Below, piece by piece: positions 54,103 to 64,000 of a stretch of 64,000 bases of DNA. The stretch comes from Hordeum vulgare subsp. vulgare (Eukaryota > Streptophyta > Magnoliopsida > Poales > Poaceae): positions 195,965,986-196,029,985 of the forward strand of contig NC_058522.1 of assembly GCF_904849725.1 (NCBI RefSeq), given 5' to 3'. Position numbers and translations under genes: made by a program. Within the stretch, counting starts at the first letter, position 1. Each line of letters begins with the position of its first letter. The notes below the pieces were generated by a model. The model did no database searches. It saw only the letters and a program-made list of their open reading frames with translations, and was not told the DNA's origin.

Positions 54103-54552
54103 TTAAGGCCAACACATAGCATAAGCAGTTTCTTGCAATTTTATCGCGTTGGAAACATAAAGAGGTGGAGATGTAGTTACTCTCTCATAATAATTGCAAG
54201 TAGGAGGAGCAAGCACATGCATATTATATCCGTCAAAATCATCATGTGTAATGGTAAAACGCAACCCATCAATATAATCCTTAATAAGAGAAAACTTCTC
54301 TGGAATAGTGTAGTTGGGAGAATCCAAAAAGATAATAGTATTATCATGTGTGGGTGCAATAGCAACAACTTCATTCTTAACATAAGGAACTATAGCAAGT
54401 TCATATTCACAAGCATAATTCATATTGGCATCTTGGCCACAAGCATAGCAAGCATCAATTTCATCAAAAAGGGATATTTCAAAAGAATCAACGGGATCAT
54501 CGCGGTTATCATAGAATTCATCCTTTGGTAAGAACGAAGGGAAATTAAACAA
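54103..54552 (-). CDS. conserved small ORF in the 3' region of Athila-type elements
   Basis: 149 residues, uninterrupted. The sequence reads FEISLFDEIDACYACGQDANMN, then PTHDNTIIFLDSPNYTIPEKF, DYIDGLRFTITHDDFDGYNM and LAPPTCNYYERVTTSPPLY. I recall very similar predicted peptides from many Triticeae repeat copies, so it is a family feature rather than chance. The composition is acidic, with one CYACG pair of cysteines but no full zinc site, no signal peptide and no membrane helix. On its strand it follows an acidic, Glu-rich stretch (54604-54720) next to the LTR. The function is unknown; it may be the tail of a larger polyprotein frame. Confidence 0.5.
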   Translation of the reverse strand: MFNFPSFLPKDEFYDNRDDPVDSFEISLFDEIDACYACGQDANMNYACEYELAIVPYVKNEVVAIAPTHDNTIIFLDSPNYTIPEKFSLIKDYIDGLRFTITHDDFDGYNMHVLAPPTCNYYERVTTSPPLYVSNAIKLQETAYAMCWP

Positions 54553-54603
54553 CGTATCAGTTGAAGAGTTACTCTCATCCTAAGGTGGCCATTGGTAGCT
54601 AAT

Positions 54604-54720
54604 TCACTCTTCCTCCTTTTCTTCTTCACTCTCCGCATCCTCTTTTTCATCCAATGAGCTCAGAGTTTCATCAATTTCTTCTTCCATAGGCTCCTGCAAA
54701 ATATTAGTCTCTTCTTGGAC
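54604..54720 (-). pseudogene. acidic Glu-rich coding remnant at the LTR junction
   Basis: The minus strand reads APVQEETNILQEPMEEEIDE, then SLDEKEDAESEEEKEEE and a stop at 54604. It probably precedes the small ORF at 54103-54552 in the intact family. Its upstream part was removed by the deletion that joined it to the 5' LTR at about 54721. The longer open frame up to 54825 is LTR sequence. Confidence 0.45.
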
Positions 54721-56300
54721 AGGAGCCCTTTTCAGTAAATATGAGTGTCGAACCCGACGAGGAGCTAAAGGTAGAACAAATATTCCCTCAAGTTCTATCG
54801 ACCACCAATACAACTCTACACACACTTAAAGTTTGCTTTTACCTAAAACAAGAATGAAACTAGTAGTACTTTGCAAGAATAAAACTACAAATAAATTGCA
54901 AGATAAAGAATATAATAGTGTGGCAGCACGCTTTTTGTAACACAAGATAAGGATTTGTCCCTAGGCAATTAACTATGTTACTAGACCGATAGAATTTGTT
55001 ATGTGGGAGACGCCACTGCTAGCATGTCATCCCTTACTTGGAATTCTATGCACTTATGATTGGAACTATTAGCAAGCATCCACAACTACTAATGTTCATT
55101 GAGGAAAAATCAAACCATAGCATTAACATATATATTGGTCCCCCTTCAATCCCGTATGCATCAATTTCTATGGTAGGAAGAAGTATTCTGTCACTCTTGC
55201 CCTCCAACTTCTAGTCCTATCAACATACAACGGACACTATGGTGTGATCTACACGCCCGCTCATATGATGGGCATGAAAGGACAAAAACATATCCACAAG
55301 AAAATTGAAGGAATCATAGCGATTTCACGAATTGGCCCATAGGACAAAAGGGATCTACTCAAACATCATAGGATAGCCACATATCATTGGAAAATAGTAT
55401 GTAGTGTTGATCACCATCATTATGTAGAGAGTTAATATGGGAAAAGAGGTGTTACACCGCTTCATAGAGGGGGAGAGAGAGTTGGTGTTCATGGCGGCAA
55501 GATTGTTGATGTAGATCACCGTCACGCTCCTTGCCCCGGTGGCACTTCGGCGCCATCGGGAGAGAGGGGGAGAGAGCCCCCTCCTTCTCATTCTTCCTTG
55601 GCCTGCCCTTAGATGGGAGGAGAGTTCCCCCTCTGGTCCATGGCCTTCATGGAGGTGGAGGGGCAAGAGCCCCTCCGAGATTGGATCTCCATCTCTGTTC
55701 TCTTCTGTTTCGTGTTCCTAGTTCCTGGCTGTAATACGTAACTCCGATCAGGCTGAAATTGTTACACGATTGTTTTCCATAAATTGTCTTTCTTGCACCC
55801 AAAGTAGACCCAGAACCGACTTACGGGGAGGCCACTAACAACCACAGTGCGCCATGGGGTATGGGTCAAGTCCCTGAGATCCGTCACTCCGATCAGGCTG
55901 AAATTATTACACGGCTGTTTTCCGTAAATTATCTTTCTTGCACCCGTAGTAGACCCACAACCGACTTACGGGGTGGCCACTAACCACCACCGCGCGCCAT
56001 GGGGTATGGGTCACGCCCGGGTATCTAGTGGAGGCCACGGGCCTCCGCTTATGTATGTTCCACCTCCCAAAAGTGACATATGTGCCAAAATAATTATCGA
56101 TAATTTTTTATCGCATTTGGACTTCGTTTGGTATGGATATTCTGCGAAACAAAAAACATGCAACAAACAGGAACTGGCACTTGGCACTGGATCAATATGT
56201 TAGTCCAATAAATCATATAAAATGTTGCCAAAAATATATGAAAGTTGTATAATATTGGCATGGAACGATAAAAAATTACAGATACGACGGAGATGTCTCA
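54721..56300 (-). repeat. 5' LTR of the family B element
   Basis: The minus strand starts TGAGACATCTCCGTCGTATC at 56300. It contains the CTAGGAACACGAAACAGAAG region, an imperfect 130-bp duplication (CCGATCAGGCTGAAATTGTT near 55745 and again near 55890) and the GTCCTATGGGCCAATTCGTG block. It stops about 35 bp short of the usual LTR end, replaced by internal sequence at 54721. Confidence 0.8.
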
Positions 56301-56322
56301 ACCTCCTTCCACCGCAGAACGC

Positions 56323-57247
56323 TGTCGGTGAAGGATTGACACCTATGGGGGCCTCAACGGTCCCCTTTTTGCAGGTTTGGCAGGGAGAGGAGTCGCTGCA
56401 AAAGCAGAACCAACAGTTAGGGCCCGACAAGATCTTTTGACCCAGGTTCGGGCCGCGGGATGCGTAAAACCTACTTATGCATGCGTTTTGTTATTTGTTT
56501 TGGGTTACTGTAGATCTATGCCTTTTACAGCCTTTCCATTGGTTAAAAATCCAAAAAGCCCCTACTTCTGAGCCACGGGCCTCCTTTTATAGGCAAAGGG
56601 GTCACCACTGTGGCTCAGTGGGTGTACGGTGAGTTCACGGGTGAAACAGCGCCGACCGACAGTTACAGTGTTATTGCCTTGTCAGAGATGCAATAAATGC
56701 TTCGACAAACTTCCCTGAACTCGCCAGGGGGGGTTGGACATGTACCCACACGTGGAAACTCTGAGGCGTTGCGCTGGCGTGCGGGTAGATGCGTGGCGCA
56801 TGCATCGTCGGTGGTGTGCTCGTCGGTGGAGGAGTTCGCTGGTCGTGAGGGCGCCCTGGTTCCGCACCTCTCCTCGAGCCTTCTCTTTCTTCCCGGCAAG
56901 GTTACCTTGTCGGGGCTCTTCCTGTTCCTCTCGACAGGTAGGTGATGGCCTGCCGAGGCCTTGTGGGCCTTCCCGGCAAGGGTGGCTTGCCGGGGCTCAG
57001 TCCTTCTTTCTTGGCGGGAGGGTCTCGCCGTTGCATTGTCTATCTCCCCGGTAGGGAACTCCTGTCAGGGCCTCTTCTTCCTTCCCAACAAGCGAGTGCT
57101 TGCCGGGGCTTGCAATCTGCACTTGGTGGCTTTTGAGTCTTGCTTTCGCCCTAAGCCCCAGCGACGCGCCTTGCCGCTGCGGAGGGGCTGTCGGCGTCCG
57201 TACACTAGTCTGGGGCACTAGAGACACCAGTCATTAGTGCACCGATA
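56323..57247 (-). repeat. 3' LTR (925 bp) of a Tat-type Ty3/gypsy element
   Basis: The ends are inverted repeats: TGTCGGTG at 56323-56330 and CACCGATA at 57240-57247. On the minus strand CTATAAAAGGAGGCCCG at 56592-56576 is a TATA promoter element, and GGTTTTACGCATCCCGC resembles the TAATACCC-type region of related LTRs. To its right lies a G-rich tract (57248-57267 on the minus strand) that fits a PPT. AACGC at 56318-56322 is the presumed target copy. Confidence 0.65.
56584..56592 (-). promoter_or_regulatory. TATA box of the Tat-type LTR
   Basis: The minus strand reads CTATAAAAG, mid-LTR. Confidence 0.5.
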
Positions 57248-57267
57248 GGAGCCCCCGGGCCTGGGCC
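57248..57267 (-). other. polypurine-like tract of the Tat-type element
   Basis: The minus strand reads GGCCCAGGCCCGGGGGCTCC, directly before the LTR start, as in related elements that have CCGGGGGCT at this place. Confidence 0.4.
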
Positions 57268-57429
57268 ACACACGCTTGCGAGGCATTGTTGGGCCAGGCC
57301 CAAAGCAGTGCGCGGACTCGCGGGCACCAGGCTTATCGGAATCGAGCCGTTACAGGCTTTCTTTCCCCACGTCGCGCATTGAACGCGCGAAGTGGGAGGG
57401 TGCATGGCGTGCGCACGGTGGCCGAGGCA

Positions 57430-59965
57430 GCAGCGTGCGCGTGGAGCCGTTAGTTGGGAAACCAAGGGCCGGCCGGCGTTCCCCATAAAGGAAAAGAACG
57501 AGGGGCGTGGTTGCTTCCTTACATTCCTGTTCCTCCAATCTCACCGCCGCTGTCATCTTCTTCCTCGAGACCGAGCTTCTGTTCCCCCCTTATCCTTCCC
57601 GAAACCGCTTCCCCCAGTAGCTGCCCCTCCCGCTGTCGACAGGCCACCGAAGGGGAGGAGAGCCAAGAAGGGGAAACCAACCAACACAGAGAAGGAGTTG
57701 GTGAAGAAGCGGCAAGAGCTTGCCTTCTTCCCCCCGGGGATTGAAGCGCGAGCCTTGTCGGACCGTTATCGTTTTATGTGGGTAGTGAAGACGACGGTGC
57801 ATCCGGCCACCATCGTGAACGCCGTGGAATCGGGCCCAGAACCGGAAAAGTACCCGTTCTTCGCCGATTACTTCTATTGCCGGCTCTGCCCACCTTTCTT
57901 GAAATTCTTCGTTGATATCATGAAGACCTACGGCTTTCGGCTTCTAGATTTCACGCCGAATGCCGTGCCGTGCATGTCGATATTCCCACATATCTGCGAA
58001 AACTTCATCGACATCGTCGCCAACAACGCCCTCTTCCGCCAATACTTCATCCCCCGAATCCAAAGAGGGGATGCCCTTTCTGGCTCCATCACATGGATTC
58101 CACGGACCGTGTGCAAGGAGGCATATTTGGAAGGGACTCTTCGGGATAAGTGGGAGGAGTGGTGAGGGAAGTGGTGTTCTATTCAGGAAAAGGGGGTTTT
58201 GCCCTCCTGTGAGCCCAAAACTGCCAAGATTGAGGCCCGGGGCGATGACTGGAGCAGCCTCGACCCAGACGATGAGAAATTGGCCATCCCCATTACCAAG
58301 ATCCTGCGCGTGAGGGCCGCAGGGTAGACGATGGAAATGATGGCCTCCGATTTAATCTGAATGCGGATCGCCCCCCCCCCCCTTCAGCAAAGAGGGGGGA
58401 GGCTGGCGTCGGCATACTCGAACGGGGCAGACAAATGCGGCTGCGGCCGGAGTTGTACAACAACCTGACTGTCATGCAGCACGCCTCCGTCTGTGGCAAG
58501 CTGTTCAAGATCGACCCCAGGATCCAGCTTCCGGCAGGTGTTATTCCCCTGTTCATCAGCTCGGCCTTGGGCGCGCTCATGGCAATAATGCCGGAGTGCA
58601 ACGCCCATGGTGTCCTTCTGACCTGTGTTCAGCCGTCGGACGAGGTCATCTTGTCCTTTTTCGACCGCCTATCGGAGAAGGTTGCGAGGGTGGTGGAGGT
58701 CGTGCTCATCCGCCCCACCACGGAAGGGGAGGTGGCATCCATAGCGAGTCCCCTTCAGGAAAGGGCCCTCGCCGAGGCGGCGGGCAAGGTCGGGTCCATC
58801 GATGAAGAAGAATACGACAGGGAGTTGATGGCGGCGGCGGATGCGCTTGCCGCGGAAGCCGGCAACTCCTGTGCCCATGACCCCTCTGTCGTCCATGTGC
58901 CTAAAGAGGCGGAGGAGGAGGAGGAGGAAGATGCCGAGGAGCCTCTGGTCCTTCGACGCGCCAACACTGGGCTCCCGGTACGGCAAGCTCCAGTCTCCGT
59001 CCCTTCCAAGCGCTCAAGAAGTGTGTCGCCTTCTGCCGACGGCGAGGAGGATCAGAACTTCGACTTCTCGACCTTCATCTCGGAGGAGGAAGAAGAGTAC
59101 ACATCCATGCCCTCACCCTTCCATTCTTGTTATTTCTCATGAGACTTGTCTTGTCTTTGGCCTCTGCAAGGAAATGGAGACGCTGGCACAGAGGATGGCC
59201 AAGAGGGCTAAGGTGTCGGCGAGAGACAGACCCTCGGCTAGCACCTCTGGGGCACCGGAGTGGACTTCAGTCAACCCCTAGCAGAGCCCACAACGTAAGT
59301 CCACCGCCTATTTCCCCTTGACGAGCACCGGGAACGCGGTCTTCTCCGCTGACATTGCTCATCTTGTAGGGAAGGCCTGGCAGCAGGCGAAATCACCAAC
59401 GGCCACGCCAGACGGGGACGACCCCCTGCTGGGGCCAGTCCTGCCAAGGAGGACATGGTAGGATTGGAGAATAAGGACACCACGCAGGCCACCGACGTTG
59501 CCGGGGAGAGGGCAGCCACCCCGCCCCTGCTGGACAAAGGTGAGTATCCCGTCTGGGGACACCTGCGCTTCCCTCCCCTTTCTTTTCTTTTTCTTCTTCC
59601 CGGACCTCAAGCTCTTTCCTCCTCTCTCTTTGTTTGGGTGAGGAAGATCTTGACCTCTTCATTGAGGAGATCGCATTGGACACCGCGGCCGAGGCCGACA
59701 AGGTTGCTGCCGGGGAGGCTGTGGCGAAGGTGCGGGACCAGATCGTCCAGGACTCGATGGAGGAGAATGCCAAAGAGCGTGAACGGCATGCTCGCAGTTT
59801 CTCTCTTGCCGCCACGGAGGAAGCTGTGCCAGACACGGGCTCCCCACTCATCGACGAGGGAGCCGGGGGAGACCATCCTTCCTCCTCGGAGGTCCCTCCC
59901 CCCGGTGAGTACATCCGTGTAGGCAAGGGGCAATTTATTAGCCCGCCGGGGATGACTCACGTCCG
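57430..59965 (+). pseudogene. antisense, intron-containing gene with 'putative gypsy type transposon' domain (Transposase_28-like), decayed
   Basis: Coding runs opposite to its retrotransposon. From about 57620: a proline/lysine-rich segment (KGRRAKKGKPTNTEKELVKK), then the conserved domain ARALSDRYRFMWV, YPFFADYFYCRLCPPFLKFF, MKTYGFRLLDFTPNAVPCMS and KEAYLEGTLRDKWEEW. Stops at 58163-58165, 58325-58327 and 58358-58360 and a C-run frameshift at about 58371-58382 break it. It resumes as RLRPELYNNLTVMQHASVCG (58435 on), IQLPAGVIPLFISSALGALM, then acidic tails (EEEEEEDAEEP, FISEEEEEY). Splice-like junctions AAC|GTAAGT...TTGTAG|G (59295-59369) and AAG|GTGAGT...GTGAG|G (59540-59642) link further exons. 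The family occurs as extra ORFs in Tat-lineage elements; its role is unknown. It is cut at about 59965 by Copia sequence. Confidence 0.7.
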
Positions 59966-60254
59966 TGAGAATAAATACGTATCCGGTTTGCGACTTAGAG
60001 TCATCCAGACCGGTGTCAAAGCTTGCATCGACGCAACCCTTTATGATGAGCTCTTCGTCACCTCCACAAATGAGAAACATTTCCTTAGTCCTTTTCAGGT
60101 ACTTCAGAATATTCTTGACCGCCGTCCAGTGATCCACTCCTGGATTACTTTGAAACCTGCACGCCATACTTATGGCCAAGCTGACGTCTGGTCTAGTGCA
60201 CAACATTGCATACATGATAGATCCTATGGTTGAAGCATAGGGGACGGAACTCAT
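59965..60254 (-). pseudogene. Copia RT end and RNase H start, truncated
   Basis: YASTIGSIMYAMLCTRPDVS and WTAVKNILKYLKRTKEMFL lead to the RNase H start GCVDASFDTGLDDSKSQTGYVF. The first catalytic Asp is in GCVDASF. Homology ends after YVFIL at about 59965, and the remaining two thirds of RNase H are absent. Confidence 0.85.
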
Positions 60255-61376
60255 TTATTCTCCATCTTCCGCAATTGCTGGGCACTGAGTCTTACTCAAT
60301 TTTATACGTTGTAACGCTGGCAAGAACCCTTTCTTGGACTGTTCCATTTTGAACTTCTTCAAAACTATATCAAGATATGTGCTTTGTGAAAGTCCTATCA
60401 CGCGTCTCGATCTATACCTATCGATCTTAATGCCTAGAATGTAAGCAGCTTCTCCTAGGTCCTTCATAGAGAAACTTTTATTCAAGTAATCCTTTACACT
60501 CTCCAAAAACTCCACGTTGTTTCCAATCAGCAATATGTCATCCACATATAATATTAGAAATGCCACGGAGCTCCCACTCACTTTCTTGTAAATACAAGAT
60601 TCTCCAACCACTTGTATCAACCCAAATGCCTTGATCACCTCATCAAAGCGCTAATTCCAACTCCAAAATGCTTGCACCAGTCCGTAAATGGATCGCTGGA
60701 GCTTGCATACTTTGTTAGCATTCTTTGGATCGACAGAACCTTCGGGTTGCATCATATACAACTCTTCCTTAAGAAAATCGTTAAGGAACGCTGTTTTGAC
60801 ATCCATCTGCCAGATTTCATAATCGAAAAATGCAGCTATTGCTAACATGATTCGGACGGACTTAAGCATAGCTACCGATGAGAACGTCTCATCGTAGTCA
60901 TCTCCTTGAACTTGTGAAATACCCTTTGCCACAAGTCGAGCTTTATAAACGGTCACATTACCGTCCGCGTCTGTCTTCTTCTTAAAGATCCATTTGTTCT
61001 GAATAGCCTTGCAGCCTTCAGGTAATACTTCCAAAGTCCACTCTCTATTTTCATACATAGATCCTATCTCGGACTTCATGGCCTCCAGCCATTTGTTAGA
61101 ATCCGGGCCCACTATTGCTTCTTCATAATTCGCAGGTTCATTGTTGTCTAACAACATGATTGATAAGACAGGATTACCATACCACTCTGGAGTAGTACGT
61201 GATCTTGTCGACCCGCGAGGTCCGATAGGAACTCGATCCAAAGTTTCATGATCATCATCATTAACTTCCTCCTCAATCGACGTTGCTTCGACAGGGGTTT
61301 CCCCTTGCCTTGCGCCACCATCTAGTGGGACTATAGGTTCGACAACCTCATCAAGTTCTATCTTCCTCCCACTCAA
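60255..61376 (-). pseudogene. Copia reverse transcriptase
   Basis: Two frames, 60651-61376 and 60255-60638. The first reads NKWLEAMKSEIGSMYENREW, GCKAIQNKWIFKKKTDADGN, DYDETFSSVAMLKSVRIMLA and QMDVKTAFLNDFLKEELYMM, containing the first catalytic Asp. The second has FLILYVDDILLIGN with the YVDD catalytic pair near 60540 and KDLGEAAYILGIKIDRYRSR. A frame break separates them near 60640-60655. An upstream acidic linker (DGGARQGETPVEATSIEEEV) joins integrase to RT. Confidence 0.88.
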
Positions 61377-62240
61377 TTCTTTCGAGAGAAACTCCTTCTC
61401 AAGAAAGGTCCATTTTTAGCAACAAATACTTTGCCCTCGGATTTGAGATAGAAGGTGTACCCAACTGTCTCCTTTGGGTAACCTATGAAGACGCACTTTT
61501 CAGCTTTGGGTTCTAGCTTTTCAGGTTGAAGCTTTTTGACATAAGCATCACATCCCCAAACTTTAAGAAACGACAACTTCGGTATTTTGCCATACCATAG
61601 TTCGTATGGTGTCGTCTCAACGGATTTTGATGGTGTCCTATTTAAAGTGAATGCAGCTGTCTCTAATGCATAACCCGAAAATGATAATGGCAAATCGGTT
61701 AGAGACATCATAGATCACACCATTTCTAACAAAGTACGATTACGACGTTCGGACACACCATTACGCTGTGGTGTTCCAGGCGGTGTCAACGTGAAACAAT
61801 TCCACATTGTCTTAGGTGAGCACCAAACTCGAAACTCAAATATGTGACCCCACGATCAGACCGTAGGAACTTGATCTTCTTGTTACGATGATTTTCAACA
61901 TCACTCTGAAATTTCTTAAACTTCTCAAACGTTTCAGAATTGTGTTTCATCAAGTAGATATATCCATACCTACTCAAATCGTTAGTGAAGGTGAGAAAAT
62001 AACGATATCCGCCGCGCGCCTCCACACTCATCGGACCGCACACATCGGTATGTATGATTTCCAACAAGTCACTTGCGCGCTCCATTGTTCCGCAGAACGG
62101 AGTCTTAGTCATCTTTCCCATGAGGCATGGTTCCCACGTGTCAAGTGATTCAAAATCAAGTGACTCCAAAAGCCCATCGGAATGGAGTTTCTTCATGCGC
62201 TTTATAGCAATATGACCTAAGAGGCAGTGCCACAAAAATG
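61373..62240 (-). pseudogene. Copia integrase
   Basis: The GAG-pre-integrase region LWHCLLGHIAIKRMKKLHSD begins near 62238 (the His-His part of the zinc module), with CLMGKMTKTPF after it. The core has IIHTDVCGPMSVEARGGYRY (first Asp) and KIKFLRSDRGVTYLSFEFGA (second Asp); the residues after it, usually GGEY, read GVTY. The frame breaks near 61790 and resumes at 61711 with ALETAAFTLNRTPSKSVETTP, YELWYGKIPKLSFLKVWGCDAY and PEKLEPKAEKCVFIGYPKET. Confidence 0.87.
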
Positions 62241-62322
62241 TGGCACTATCATTGTTAACTCTACATCTTTTGGTCTCAATGTTATGTGTATGTGTATCAT
62301 TGCTATCAAGATTTAATATGAA

Positions 62323-62800
62323 CTATCCTCTCACATTGGGTGCATGACCATAAAAGATATTACTCATAGAAATGGAACAACCATTATTCTCTGACATAAA
62401 TGAGTAACCGTCTCGCAATAAACAAGATCCGGATATAATGTTCATGCTTAACGCAGGCACTAAATAACAATTATTTAAGTTCATAACTAATTTTGATGGT
62501 AACTGAAGTGAAACTGTGCCGACGGCGATTACATCAACTTTGGAACCATTTCCCACGCGCATCGTCACTTCATCCTTCGCCAGCCTTCGTTTATTCCGCA
62601 GTTCCTGCTTCGAGTTGCAAATATGAGCAACCAAACCAGTATTGAATACCCAAGCACTACTACGAGAGTTGGTTAAATACACATCACTAACATGTATATC
62701 GAATATACCTGATTTTTCCTTGGCCGCCTTCTTATCAGCCAAATACTTGGGGCAGTTGCGCTTCCAGTGACCCAGTCCCTTCAATAATAACACTCTGTTT
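62323..62800 (-). pseudogene. Copia zinc knuckle end and protease
   Basis: It opens in the second half of the CCHC knuckle (KGLGHWKRNCPK); the first cysteines (ECYYC) lie in another frame around 62795-62805. The protease catalytic block reads SAWVFNTGLVAHIC: the catalytic DTG is NTG, with residue 51 at about 62643-62641 changed from Asp to Asn. The later protease blocks VTMRVGNGSKVDVIAVGTVS and LNNCYLVPALSMNIISGSCL are present. The change alone would inactivate it. Confidence 0.85.
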
Positions 62801-63545
62801 CAGGCTTAGGCCCAGCCTTGGGTTTCTTCGTCGGATTGGCAACAGGATTGCCGTTCTTCTTGGACTTACCCTTCTTGCCTTTGCCGTTTCTCTTGAAACT
62901 AGTGGTCTTATTGACCATCAACACTTGATGCTCTTTTTAGAGTTCTGACTCTGCAACTTTCAGCATCGCGAATGACTCGCCGAGTGACTTGTTCATCCCT
63001 TGCATGTTATAGTTCTACACGAAGCTCTTGTAGCTTGGTGGCAGGGATAGAAGAATTATGTCAGTGATAGCTTCTTGCAGGAGTTCAAGCCCCAGCTCAG
63101 CTAGACGGTTTGAGTACCCAGACATTTTGAGCACATGTTCACTGACACACGAATTCTCCTCCATCTTGCAAGCATAGAATTTATCGGAGGTCTCATACCT
63201 CTCAATCCGGGCGTTCTTCTGAAAGATAAACTTAAACTCCTCGAACATCTCATATGCTCCATGACGCTCAAAGCGATGTTGAAGTCCCGGCTCTAAGCCA
63301 CACAAGAGTGCACATTGAACTACTGAGTAGTCCTCCTTACATGTTAACCAAGCGTTCCTAACATCTTGGTCAGCTGTAGCAGGTGGTTCATCTCCTAGCG
63401 CATCAATAAGGACATAATCCTTCTTCCCAGCTTGCAGGAGCAACTTAAGATTACGAGCCTAGTCTAAAAAGTTGCTTCCATCATCTTTCAACTTAGCTTT
63501 CTCTAGGAAAGTATTAACATTCAGGGTGACTATCGCGTGAGCCAT
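62801..63545 (-). pseudogene. Copia Gag
   Basis: The start codon lies near 63545 (MAHAIVTLNVNTFLEKAKLK), with a stop at about 63458. Then comes LLLQAGKKDYVLIDALGDEP, NAWLTCKEDYSVVQCALLCG, FQKNARIERYETSDKFYACK and VSEHVLKMSGYSNRLAELGL, the UBN2-type Gag core of Copia elements. A second stop lies near 63012, and a basic tail (KGKKGKSKKNGNPVANPTKK) precedes the knuckle. Confidence 0.87.
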
Positions 63546-64000
63546 TGATCTACAACACAAATTTTGCAAAGTGGACTTAGACTATGTTTAAGATAATTAG
63601 AGTTTAACTAATCAAATTAATGATAAACTCCCACTCAAAAAGTACATGTCTCTAGTCATTTGAGTGGTACATGATCCAAATTCACTAACTCAAGTTTGAT
63701 CATCACGTTCGTTGAGAATAGTTTCAGTAGTAAGCATCTCTATGCTAATCATATCAACTATATGATTCATGCTCGACCTTTCCGTCTCATGTGTTCCAAG
63801 GCCATGTCTGCACATGCTAGGGTCATCAAGTTTAACCCGAATGTTCCACGTGTGCAACTGTTTTGCACCTGTTGTATGTGAACGTTGAGTCTATCACACC
63901 CGATCATCACGTGGTGTCTCGTAACGACGAACTGTCGCCACGGTGCATAGTCGGGGAGAACAAAATTTCTTCTTGAAATTTTAGTGAGAGATCAACATAT
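63546..64000 (-). other. leader of the Copia element
   Basis: Non-coding DNA upstream of gag on the minus strand. It resembles Copia leader sequence I know from Triticeae (AAACTCCCACTCAAAAAGTA, GTGTGCAACTGTTTTGCACC). PBS and LTR are not reached before the edge. Confidence 0.6.

Larger units (their letters stand above)
49812..56300 (-). mobile_element. Athila-type element (family B), gag-pol deleted, TSD ACCTC
   Basis: LTR-like blocks at 49812-50697 and 54721-56300 flank a 4 kb interior, all in minus orientation. ACCTC at 49807-49811 and at 56301-56305 is a perfect 5-bp target-site duplication, so this is one insertion. The interior holds only the 3' non-coding region and a conserved small ORF. 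Gag, protease, RT and integrase are gone, and the 5' LTR runs straight into that region near 54721. A MITE sits inside at 53706-54006. Confidence 0.82.
59965..64000 (-). mobile_element. Copia retrotransposon (Angela/Maximus-like), 3' truncated, running off the right edge
   Basis: The minus-strand order is leader (right edge), gag, protease, integrase, RT, RNase H: the Copia order with integrase before RT. RNase H is cut at about 59965, where the Tat-type antisense gene begins, so no 3' LTR is present. The gag start lies near 63545. Frameshifts and stops separate the parts. Confidence 0.88.

Noticed and set aside
56663..57227. Several ORFs of 60-106 codons on both strands
   Set aside because: They lie inside the Tat-type LTR with no protein motif; GC-rich composition explains them.
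57926..58116. Minus-strand ORF opposite the Transposase_28-like domain
   Set aside because: A shadow of the plus-strand coding region, which has the recognisable domain.

Overview
The window is gene-poor, repeat-saturated plant intergenic DNA, and I see no intact host gene. Several layers of LTR retrotransposons, CACTA transposons and a MITE are inserted into one another. Repeat sequences resembling known wheat/barley-tribe families (Athila-lineage Sabrina/Fatima-like, Tat-lineage WHAM-like, Tekay/Del-lineage chromovirus, Angela/Maximus-like Copia) point to a Triticeae grass such as wheat, Aegilops, barley or rye. Family names come from memory and are tentative; the element structures are read from the sequence.

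Layout. 1-2177: 5' end of a minus-strand Ty3/gypsy element (gag remnant, primer-binding site, LTR), inserted into a minus-strand Athila-type LTR (2183-3408). 3409-4950: low-copy-looking DNA with two small unexplained ORFs. 4950-6357: 3' end of a minus-strand Copia element, fused inside reverse-transcriptase sequence to a minus-strand Ty3/gypsy gag-pol (6350-8718), leader and 3.6 kb LTR (9585-13216), which itself cuts another Athila-type LTR (13217-14351). 15256-18310: five 80-bp tandem units, then a decayed plus-strand Athila gag-pol. 18311-19135: LINE fragment. 19141-20620: solo LTR with target-site duplication TGTAT.

20981 to about 47430 is one plus-strand Athila-type host element that received three insertions: an antisense solo LTR of its own family within its 5' LTR (21118-22651), a non-autonomous CACTA element in the first codons of gag (24571-28359), and a complete 14.4 kb Tekay/Del-type chromovirus further into gag (29476-43846, TSD GTATC). 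The chromovirus has about 4.2 kb LTRs differing by about 2%, an extra ORF before gag with a dsRNA-binding-domain-like pattern, a recognisable intron just before that ORF, and gag-pol broken by two frameshifts and one stop.

47431-49726: minus-strand retroelement-like DNA with an uninterrupted 384-codon ORF. 49727: terminus of another CACTA element, interrupted by a minus-strand Athila-type element that lost gag-pol (49812-56300, TSD ACCTC) and carries a 301-bp Stowaway-like MITE. 56323-59965: 3' LTR of a minus-strand Tat-type element followed by an intron-containing gene on the opposite strand (a 'putative gypsy type transposon' domain protein, decayed). 59965-64000: minus-strand Copia element running off the right edge.

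Nothing here forms an operon or host pathway. Genes cooperate only within each element: Gag particle, protease, reverse transcriptase/RNase H and integrase. The most noteworthy items are the spliced-looking accessory ORF of the chromovirus, the long inverted LTR pair made by insertion of an LTR into its own kind, the gypsy-Copia junction, and the antisense spliced gene of the Tat-type element.
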